Assembly (NCBI GenBank): GCA_963773875.1
Contig: CAVZCV010000021.1
Span: 62,001 to 126,000 of the forward strand
Reading direction: 5' to 3'
DNA: 64,000 nucleotides
Origin: CAVTYH01 sp963773875
Lineage (GTDB): Bacteria; Planctomycetota; Planctomycetia; Pirellulales; JADZDJ01
Below, in pieces: positions 40,962 to 47,650 of the stretch. The first letter of the stretch is position 1; each line of letters opens with the position of its first letter. A program made the translations under genes and the position numbers. Below the pieces are notes generated by a model, which was not told where the DNA came from, did not search any database, and was given only the letters and a program-made list of their open reading frames with translations.

Positions 40962-41198
40962 CTATTTGTGATAGCCAAGTGAGCGGACCACATTCAGCAT
41001 TTCTTCATAGGTGACGAAGCGGCGGCGGTGTGCAAGCTTATAGTGGTCGATGGCTAGTGCCAATTCCCGGGCGTCCGGCGATAATCCCTCATGGCTGTTC
41101 GTGAACTGGCGACGTTCGCGTGGTGGCGGCTCCGCGCCAGCTTCATAATTCCGACGATCGACAAAGGGCTGATCCGAACTTTCGATGACAGCGTTCAT
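40962..41198 (-). CDS. Small conserved planctomycete protein
   Basis: 78 residues starting 'MNAVIESSDQPFVDRR'. The conserved core reads 'GLSPDARELALAIDHYKLAH' and ends 'RSLGYHK'. I recognise this pattern as a short planctomycete-specific protein of unknown function. ATG 41198 is chosen over 41267 because the upstream part is Arg-rich without a protein-like pattern. Confidence 0.6.
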   Translation of the reverse strand: MNAVIESSDQPFVDRRNYEAGAEPPPRERRQFTNSHEGLSPDARELALAIDHYKLAHRRRFVTYEEMLNVVRSLGYHK

Positions 41199-41364
41199 AC
41201 GATCCTCCAAATGTGAATACCGGGCCAGTTGCCGCGGCGGGCGGGAGCCTTGCGATCGCCGGTGCACCGATGTTGATTCGGCCGCGCAAACTTACGTCGC
41301 CTGTAGAACGTCGGCAAACACCGGAGGCTTCAGGCATCGCGATCGAGAATCAATCGAAACGGTT

Positions 41365-42336
41365 TTAACGATTGGACCGCGCGCGCCGTTTGCTCATGGA
41401 AAAACCTGGCCGACCGGACGGGAGGCCACTTCGATTCGCCGAGCGCAAAGTGCGGCTGGGGCCATGCGTAGGATCGATTGCCAATGCGTGGTCGAGCGAT
41501 TTGTCGGCGGCCTCCCGATGCCCTGCGGCGGCCTGGGCTTCCGCCAAGCGATACAACAGCTCCGCGTTCGGCGGTCCGCGATCGATGGCCAAGACAAACA
41601 CATCGGCCGCATCGTCGGTGCGATTCAAGGCCTCGAGCGCCAAACCCTGCAAATACAGCACTTCTTGCGGCTCTTCGAACGGGCCATAGGTTTCGCGCAA
41701 ACTGCTGAGCGTGGCCAGCGCGCGCTGCGGCCGATTCAGCAATCGATAAAGTTCGGCTGTTTCGAGCAGCACTTGCCGATCATCGCGATGATACTGCAGC
41801 GCATGATGAAAATCGGCCAACGCGTGTTCATAGTCGCCGGCAGTTTTTTCGACGCGGGCACGCAGCGCCCAGGCACGCGGTTCGCTGGGCGTCATGTCGA
41901 GCACGGTGTTGGCCATTTGCCGGGCGTCATCTAAGCGGCCCAACGAAAGCTGAACTTCACCGGCACGAACGGCTAATTGCATATCGTCCGGGGCAAGCAG
42001 CATGGCCTTCATTAAGTGTTCCAGCGCCACCTGTGGTTCGCCTTGCTGCACGAGTGCTTCGGCATACTGACGGCGCGCATCAACATCTTGCGGGCAGGCT
42101 TTAACCGCATCTGCCAGCAGCGATTCTGCGGAGGCGAAGTCACCCTTTTCCATCGCGTTCAGCCCGCGCTGCGAGAGCTGCCTCGATTCCGCAACCGGTT
42201 TGGAAACGGGCCCTTGTTGACGAAACATTTGGCAACCGCCGAGTACAGCAGAGAGCATGATCATCGCACAACAGTGCGTTGCCGCAGAGCGGAATTGCTC
42301 GCAACCGCGCGAATAATGATGGCGGCGAAGATTCAT
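41365..42336 (-). CDS. TPR-repeat lipoprotein
   Basis: About 323 residues from ATG 42336. The signal sequence ends in lipobox 'SAVLGGC', then four to six TPR-like 34-residue helical pairs ('GEPQVALEHLMKAMLLAPDD', 'GDYEHALADFHHALQYHRDD', 'NRTDDAADVFVLAIDRGPPN'). TPR proteins are scaffolds for complexes; the outer- or inner-membrane placement is open. The last 25 residues are Arg/Ser-rich and may hide an indel. Confidence 0.75.
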   Translation of the reverse strand: MNLRRHHYSRGCEQFRSAATHCCAMIMLSAVLGGCQMFRQQGPVSKPVAESRQLSQRGLNAMEKGDFASAESLLADAVKACPQDVDARRQYAEALVQQGEPQVALEHLMKAMLLAPDDMQLAVRAGEVQLSLGRLDDARQMANTVLDMTPSEPRAWALRARVEKTAGDYEHALADFHHALQYHRDDRQVLLETAELYRLLNRPQRALATLSSLRETYGPFEEPQEVLYLQGLALEALNRTDDAADVFVLAIDRGPPNAELLYRLAEAQAAAGHREAADKSLDHALAIDPTHGPSRTLRSANRSGLPSGRPGFSMSKRRARSNR

Positions 42337-42576
42337 CGAGTGCGCAGCGAAAAGGATCAGTCTCTGTCGAGATGTGCGCGAATAAATGTTCGCGCGGCAA
42401 TCCGAGAAAGACGAGCGCAAAAACACGTGTCGGATGATAGCGTGGCGGGTTAAACGCCTCAACGTCGACCGAGAGTTTGCCGGCTTTTCTGAGTCGATTC
42501 TACGCGATAAGATTTGAACGCTAGCAGACGCGAATTATCAATTGAACTTCATGTTAGGCCACGAGCGGATTGGGAA

Positions 42577-43002
42577 ATGCCCGCTGTTTTCAATAAACTT
42601 GGCCTTCGATTCCAGTATCCGGAGAATTGGACGCTGGAAACCGATAGCGCAACCCCTGGCCGGCAGTCGGTCAGTGTTTATAGTCCCGGTGGCGGATTTT
42701 GGAGCATAAGCGCGCATTCGTCCGATGCGGTTCCGGCGAAACTAGCCAGCACCGCGGTCGACGCCATGAAACGGGAGTATGACGAGCTGGATAGCGAACC
42801 CGCCAATGAGGAAATCGATGGCGTCAAGCTGACCGGCTTCGATTTGAACTTTTACTGTTTGGACCTGACCAATACGGCCCGGATCCGTGCTTTTCACAAT
42901 CAGCGCGGCAGCTACCTTGTGATTTGCCAGGCGGAAGATCGCGAATTCGACCAGCTTTCCGATGTGTTTCAGGCGATGACAACGAGCTTGCTGCGGGGTT
43001 AG
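42577..43002 (+). CDS. Conserved hypothetical protein (PsbP/DcrB-like fold possible)
   Basis: About 141 residues from ATG 42577 ('MPAVFNKLGLRFQYPENW'); GGGA lies just upstream. 'FQYPENWTLETD', 'GRQSVSVYSPGGGFWSISAH' and 'RAFHNQRGSYLVICQAEDRE' give a beta-rich pattern as in PsbP/DcrB-like proteins, which are small periplasmic or lipid-anchored folds. No signal peptide is visible in this start. Function unknown. Confidence 0.65.
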   Translation: MPAVFNKLGLRFQYPENWTLETDSATPGRQSVSVYSPGGGFWSISAHSSDAVPAKLASTAVDAMKREYDELDSEPANEEIDGVKLTGFDLNFYCLDLTNTARIRAFHNQRGSYLVICQAEDREFDQLSDVFQAMTTSLLRG

Positions 43003-43040
43003 CAATTGCTGCGCTATGCAATCCTCAATTGCAGCGCAAT

Positions 43041-43083
43041 AAAAAAGGCTCAGCTGGCGGTGCGCGTTCGCCAGTTGAGCCTT
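43041..43083 (-). terminator. Intrinsic terminator facing the minus strand
   Basis: A 15-bp near-perfect stem AAGGCTCAGCTGGCG / CGCCAGTTGAGCCTT with a nine-base loop (43045-43059 and 43069-43083). On the minus strand it is followed by TTTTTT; on the plus strand no T-run follows, so it mainly stops minus-strand transcription. Confidence 0.8.
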
Positions 43084-43240
43084 GAACCGTGAAAAGCGGC
43101 TGCGCCCACTTTCGGGCTATCGTGGTCGCCAAAATTCGGCGACATATGCCTAAGGTTCACGGTGCTCCATTTCTCAGCGGCGTCGATGTAGTGGCGGCCC
43201 CCCGGCCGCATTAAGCCACCCTTCGCGGCAGCCACTACAA
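43041..43240 (-). ncRNA. Candidate structured non-coding RNA ending in an intrinsic terminator
   Basis: No gene downstream on this strand could use this transcript. A stem CCGTGAA/TTCACGG (43087-43093 with 43156-43162) encloses two hairpins, GTCGCC/GGCGAC (43125-43130 with 43138-43143) and GCCC/GGGC (43104-43107 with 43114-43117). Upstream on the minus strand are a long-range stem GTAGTGGC/GCCACTAC (43188-43195 with 43231-43238) and an alternative GC hairpin at 43194-43209. The transcript ends in the terminator at 43041-43083. A 61-codon ORF overlaps (43050-43235) but its stop falls inside the terminator stem. It matches no RNA family I know; the 5' end is not defined. Confidence 0.45.
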
Positions 43241-43757
43241 ACTTTCACCCTGTTTGCGTTTTGGTCCGGGAATCTTGTGCGGGCAAGTTTCCAGGACCAA
43301 CTGGGTCAAACGGGAGCGACGTTGTGTAAAGCACAGGGCGTGCCACGTGCGGTGCGCCATCCGTGAATCTTTAGAAGATTTCCTGAGAATGATTAAGTTC
43401 TTCGATGAAACCTGCGAGAAAATGATTGCTAGCAGAGCGGATATGATTGCGTTAATTGATGAAGAATCCACGCAAGCACCCGGGAAGTTATGTAAGGATT
43501 ACAAAGCTCTGGGCGGACCACGTCGTGCACCTACAAGCCTAAGGGTCGCAAATCGTTGGCTTGTGAACGTGGTGACCATTTCTCGAAGCGGTCGCCCTTT
43601 CCAATTCGCCGCTTCTCTAAACCACGTATATTGGCGCTACGTCAAACTCTTGAGCGATCTAGGACAACCGATATAATCCAACCAAGCCGCCATAAAGTGC
43701 GTCCCGCGAACCTTAATTTAGGCAATTGATAGCACTGCCACGTCGTAGGAACAAATA
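43241..43757. other. Gene-poor stretch
   Basis: The plus frame at 43254-43676 (140 codons) has no recognisable domain, an odd Arg/Cys-rich start and no visible ribosome binding site. I treat it as a likely chance ORF. A minus-strand frame (43235-43471) ends next to the RNA candidate and could belong to its 5' part. Nothing else is evident. Confidence 0.4.
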
Positions 43758-43759
43758 GC

Positions 43760-43819
43760 CACCCGCTGGTGGCGGGTGTATTCGAAACGGTTGATTTAGC
43801 CCGTGGTCAGACCACGGCT
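43760..43819 (+). promoter_or_regulatory. Tandem palindromes in the leader of the winged-helix gene
   Basis: A 7-bp hairpin CACCCGC/GCGGGTG (43760-43778) is followed by a perfect 17-bp palindrome CCGTGGTC-A-GACCACGG (43801-43817). The second ends about 30 bases before the ATG at 43848 and just ahead of the GAGGAGG ribosome binding site (43833-43839). It could be an operator, possibly for the winged-helix protein itself, or a leader RNA structure. Confidence 0.45.
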
Positions 43820-43847
43820 CAGCAAGTGATTAGAGGAGGTTGGTGAA

Positions 43848-44069
43848 ATGGCTACGGCGATCCGTGAATCGTGTCTGAGCGAGATCGGCGACACCGCCGG
43901 CAAAGTGTGGCACCTTTTGGACAAGAAGGGCCCGCTAACAATTGCCAAGCTGGTGAAAGAAATTGACGCCCCGCGCGATGTAGTTATGCAAGGCCTTGGT
44001 TGGCTGGCGCGGGAAGATAAGATCGAGATCGAAGAAGATGGCCGCACACGGACCGTGTCGCTGCGATAA
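43848..44069 (+). CDS. Small winged-helix protein (DUF2582-like)
   Basis: 73 residues: 'IGDTAGKVWHLLDKKGPLTI' then 'KLVKEIDAPRDVVMQGLGWL' and a wing 'REDKIEIEEDGRTRTVSLR'. This is the compact winged helix-turn-helix of the DUF2582 group, thought to bind DNA. A strong GAGGAGG precedes the start. The palindromes upstream may be its own binding site. Confidence 0.85.
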   Translation: MATAIRESCLSEIGDTAGKVWHLLDKKGPLTIAKLVKEIDAPRDVVMQGLGWLAREDKIEIEEDGRTRTVSLR

Positions 44070-44163
44070 CGAGTCGTTGCCGACGAGGCTTGTGCGCCGC
44101 TGGTTTAGCAACACCGGTTGCTTTGCAATTGCGCCGTCTGAAAGTGCCGATCGAACTCGGCCG

Positions 44164-45159
44164 CTAAACTTTCTGGCTCATATCGATGAAATGTGGGCCG
44201 CGGCGCATGGCAGCCGTCGGTATCATTGAGCCACTCGCGCTCCTGGAATCCGGCTTCACAAACGCCTTCTCAAACTGCTGCATGATGCCGGCCACATAAC
44301 TTGGCATCACGTGCCGCCCGTCTTCCAGGAACACCTCGTTCAGCTGCGAGTGCATCACTAGTTCATAGCTGTGGAAGTAATGCACGTTTTCGAATTCTCG
44401 GGTTAACGCACCAGCTACAGCCCGCAGAGTGCATTTGCTTTCGGTACTGGCGATGGCGTGATCGACGCCAGACCAGGTTGCCGCCAGTGGTACGGGCGAC
44501 ACCGTGACGATCAGTTGCGCTTTCGGATTCACTTCGCGCAAAATCTTCACCACGCGCTCCATGTTCGCGTAATTCTCCGGATATTCCGTGCAGCGGAATT
44601 CGCAGCCGATGCCACCGCCGCCGCTATAGCCTGGGGCAGCACAAATCGCATTGCCGTTGTGCTGCTGGAAAAATACTTCGGTGAGGCCGAGCGTGATAAT
44701 GACGCAATCGGCCTCGAGAACATGCTGACACATATGGGCGTCGACTTCACGAATTCGCCGCCATAGGAGCTCGCGGTCCTCTGCAGCGAGCATCCGTCGA
44801 TAGGGGTCCTGATAAACCCGTAGCGCGTTCTGATGCGGCTCCCAAATGTCGTCCGCGTCTTGTTTGAACGCACCGATGGCGCGCTCGAATTCATAGCGAA
44901 TGCAGAACGTGTTGTAATAGATCCGCGGATCGAACTCCCGGCGACCACGGATGTCGTACGGCCCGAGATCGCCGTCGTTCAGCACGCCGTAGCCGTTCGC
45001 CTTCAGCCACTCTTTCACGCGCAGAGCAAAACAACTGCCCAGCGCGAGCACCTTTGATTTTTTCTCGATCAAAGGTCGCGGCTCGAAGGTAATCGGATGC
45101 TCGGCCAGCGACTCCGCCAGCGTTCGGCACTTTTTGCGAATCATAGGAGCAAGAGCCAC
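44164..45159 (-). CDS. GSCFA-domain protein
   Basis: 331 residues containing the defining 'LGSCFA' motif near residue 42, then 'NTFCIRYEFERAIG', 'ADCVIITLGLTEVFFQ' and 'VTVSPVPLAATW'. GSCFA proteins form an SGNH-hydrolase-like family of unknown substrate, often near glycan genes. It lies at the distal end of the minus-strand run that carries a glycosyltransferase, a methyltransferase and flagellar genes. It may act as an acyl or glycan hydrolase/transferase; this is inference. Confidence 0.9.
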   Translation of the reverse strand: MALAPMIRKKCRTLAESLAEHPITFEPRPLIEKKSKVLALGSCFALRVKEWLKANGYGVLNDGDLGPYDIRGRREFDPRIYYNTFCIRYEFERAIGAFKQDADDIWEPHQNALRVYQDPYRRMLAAEDRELLWRRIREVDAHMCQHVLEADCVIITLGLTEVFFQQHNGNAICAAPGYSGGGGIGCEFRCTEYPENYANMERVVKILREVNPKAQLIVTVSPVPLAATWSGVDHAIASTESKCTLRAVAGALTREFENVHYFHSYELVMHSQLNEVFLEDGRHVMPSYVAGIMQQFEKAFVKPDSRSASGSMIPTAAMRRGPHFIDMSQKV

Positions 45160-45206
45160 TAGCGGCTTAGCGTGTCATGAAAAATCGCGCACCAGATGGG
45201 AACTCA

Positions 45207-45944
45207 TCACCGCGCGACCGGCGAGACCCCATTCGGCATGGAAACACTGAGTGGCGCCGGCACGGAATTCGGACGCGGCACCTGTGCTTTGGCTTTTTGC
45301 GCTGCTTTCCACTCGTCGCGAGCTTTCAGCCACACATCGGCATGCGGGCAGTTCTGGGTTTGCGCGAACCACGGGCCACCGCTGGTCCAGTGGGTGAGTT
45401 TTGTGGCCTTATCCATCCAGTCGAGCGTGTTCCAAGTTTTGGGAATATCGCCGATTTCGTTGTCTGGAATGTCTTGGAAGCGATGCAAATAAGCGCCTGT
45501 TGCGGTTTCCACAACATCCTTTGTCCACAGCGTGAGCTTCTCACAGTTCATCAGCATCATGCTGGACCAGTTTTTGCGCGGATACGAAGTTTGCACTGCA
45601 CCATACATTTTCACGGTGGCGGTGGGCGCGTAATCATGCTTGACGACGCGCAGCGCAAGACCTTTCATATCGAGGTCTGCAATTTCGCGGATATCGGCGA
45701 GGCACAGCATGTCGTTATCGAGAAAAAGCGCCGTGCCTTTGAAATTGCATAAATGCGGCGGCAAGAATCGCGAGTATGTGAACTCCGTGCTAGCCAACGG
45801 ATCGTGAGTGCGATTCAGCTTCAGTTCGTTGAGTTTGAGATATCGAATGTCAAGCGGAATTGACGAATGCTTGAGCAAACTATAGCGGAGCACTTCCGCC
45901 GGCTCCGGAAATCGCGAATCCCAACCAATGAAAATGCGAAACAT
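45207..45944 (-). CDS. GT8-like glycosyltransferase
   Basis: 245 residues with a GT-A type fold. The N-terminus is 'MFRIFIGWDSRFPEPAEVLR', with a Thr/Tyr segment ('STEFTYSRFLPPHL') before the metal-binding DxD, seen as 'ALFLDNDMLCL'; 'THWTSGGPWF' is near the acceptor side. The protein is short for GT8 and ends in a Pro/Ser tail. It probably transfers a sugar from a nucleotide donor; its neighbours suggest modification of a glycan or flagellar target. Confidence 0.8.
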   Translation of the reverse strand: MFRIFIGWDSRFPEPAEVLRYSLLKHSSIPLDIRYLKLNELKLNRTHDPLASTEFTYSRFLPPHLCNFKGTALFLDNDMLCLADIREIADLDMKGLALRVVKHDYAPTATVKMYGAVQTSYPRKNWSSMMLMNCEKLTLWTKDVVETATGAYLHRFQDIPDNEIGDIPKTWNTLDWMDKATKLTHWTSGGPWFAQTQNCPHADVWLKARDEWKAAQKAKAQVPRPNSVPAPLSVSMPNGVSPVAR

Positions 45945-45983
45945 GGAATGGCTCCGGGGTGGGTTACATCCAATTAATTCCGA

Positions 45984-46911
45984 TTACTTTTCGCTGTTCG
46001 CTTTGAAAACAAACGAAGTGCCGCAGACACTTTCGATGACCGTTTCCGGTTTGCCGTGAAAGAACTCGTCGATGGCTTGACGCACGCCGGGGCAGGTCAA
46101 ATGGCCGTAGTCGTCCATCACAAACACGCCGCCGGCGACTGGTGCGCGGGTAGAAAAACTCCAGGCTGTCGATCGTCGGCTGATATAAATCGAGATCGAT
46201 GTGCACGAGCCGAAACGAATGTTCTTTCGCCGGTTCAAAGCACTGTGGAATCCAGCCCTTCACGAGCGTGCAGAATTCGAAGTCAGCCAGATTGTTGAGC
46301 GCTACCTGGGGTGAGATGGCCAGCGAGCCTTTTTTCTGCCACGAGTGCTTACTGAGATCGACTTGTTCCGGCTCCGGCAAGCCTTCGAACGAATCAAATC
46401 CCCAGTGCCGCTGTTCGCCCTGGTAGGTGCCTTCCAGTGTTTTGCAAATCATCGCCGAGCCTACCCCGCCAAGCACGCCGCACTCTGCAGTGCTGCCCTG
46501 TAGTTTGGCCACGTTACGGGCGAGTTGAATGAGTGTAAAGCGGCGATCGATGACGCGCGTCTTTGGCAGTCCGCCCGCGGCATCCGGAGCGAGATACTTT
46601 TCGTATGGCGTTAGCCAGCTCCAATCGTTCGGCCAAATCAAATGGCCTTTGTATAGAACCCGGCCTGACCAGTTGGCCAACTGCTCGACCATTTGGTTGC
46701 GCAATCTCTGGCAGGCACTGCAGTCGGTGAGATGCTGCGTGACCGCACGCTGCTGATCGGGAGCCAATTTTCCAGCGGCAGCCAGGGCAATCGCGGCAAC
46801 GCCGGGGCAAGTCGCTGCTGCCGAATTTGGCGTAAGGATTGTCGCGCCCGCGGGAACGGTTGGCGACGCAATTCCACTTATGCCCGCAGGCTGAAAGGCC
46901 ACATGGGGCAT
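45984..46911 (-). CDS. TylF-like methyltransferase with an N-terminal Cys motif (one frame break)
   Basis: About 308 residues. 'TAECGVLGGVGSAMICKTLE', 'HWGFDSFEGLPEPEQVDLSK' and 'FRLVHIDLDLYQPTIDSLEF' are the TylF/macrocin O-methyltransferase motifs: SAM pocket, substrate loop and metal-binding Asp. The N-terminal 75 residues hold 'HLTDCSACQRL', an HxxxCxxC like the zinc fingers of anti-sigma factors. The published frame degrades near 46,150; a one-base shift gives 'VFVMDDYGHLTCPGVRQAID', the family's expected second metal motif. The start has GGGAG upstream. Probable target: a sugar hydroxyl on a surface or flagellar glycan. Confidence 0.8.
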
Positions 46912-47064
46912 TGCGATGCTCCCGAAGGTGTGCGAAATCGGTGCGAGCTGACGACAGAACTGCCGCGTGCTACGCCGTCATCCAATATTTTCGGTCAGGC
47001 AAACTACGCAAGTTGAATCAATCTTGCGGCTCGATTGTCGTCGCTAGCACGTAGCAACCGCTGC

Positions 47065-47553
47065 TCAGGCTTCAAACGAAATGCCCGCGGAGCTTTCGCG
47101 ACCGAGAGGCCGAGTCGGCTGTGTGAAATGTGGCGTAAGAGTGGCCGAAGAGACCCCCATTTGTTCACACAACTGTCGCCACGTTTCGCGTTCGACTTCC
47201 AGCACGCGCACGGCGTCGTCGAGCGATTTTTCGTGCTGCTGCAAATGGGCGATGGCCAAAGTGCGAAACACGTAAGTGTAAATCGCGGCCACTTCGCGCA
47301 ATAGCGGTTGCCGCCGATCAGGGTCCATTCCGGCCAATAGTTGCGCAACTATTTCTTGGGCTCGGACAATCGCCTCGCCGGCCTGTTCGCGGTTTTCACT
47401 CCACAGCTGTTTGGCGCGCGCGATATTGCGGATGGCGCCTTCAATCAGAAGCAACCGTAACTTTTGTGGTGGAGCGTTGAGAACTTCTTGTTCGAGATAC
47501 TTTTGCGCGACATATTTTGGAAAAAAGGTGTCCTGAATCAATAAGGAAGCCAT
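47065..47553 (-). CDS. fliS: Flagellin-specific export chaperone FliS
   Basis: 162 residues of helical bundle, with 'YLEQEVLNAPPQKLRLLLIE' matching the FliS N-terminal pattern (Y...E...A.P..L...L). FliS binds the disordered end of flagellin and guides it to the export gate. It carries a C-terminal extension of about 30 residues beyond the usual 130. It lies downstream of fliD, the usual pairing, and its start codon lies inside a strong hairpin (47544-47602). Confidence 0.9.
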   Translation of the reverse strand: MASLLIQDTFFPKYVAQKYLEQEVLNAPPQKLRLLLIEGAIRNIARAKQLWSENREQAGEAIVRAQEIVAQLLAGMDPDRRQPLLREVAAIYTYVFRTLAIAHLQQHEKSLDDAVRVLEVERETWRQLCEQMGVSSATLTPHFTQPTRPLGRESSAGISFEA

Positions 47554-47602
47554 GAAGCCAGGAATTTGAAAGGCATCTAGTTTCCTGGTTTTATGGCTTC
47601 CT
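47544..47602 (-). promoter_or_regulatory. Hairpin that buries the fliS start codon
   Basis: AGGAAGCCAT (47544-47553) pairs perfectly with ATGGCTTCCT (47593-47602), and inside that CCAGGAA (47558-47564) pairs with TTCCTGG (47582-47588). On the minus-strand mRNA the fliS ATG and its second and third codons form one outer arm. Opening of the stem would be needed for initiation. A processed or attenuator structure of the fliD-fliS transcript is another reading. Confidence 0.55.
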
Positions 47603-47650
47603 AATAAACTGTCTTTGTCGGTGTCTCTCTGTCGCCGTAGCTATTTGGAA

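Noticed and set aside
43254..43676. 140-codon ORF in the gene-poor patch
   Set aside because: No domain, odd Arg/Cys-rich composition at its start and no ribosome binding site; kept only as a note.
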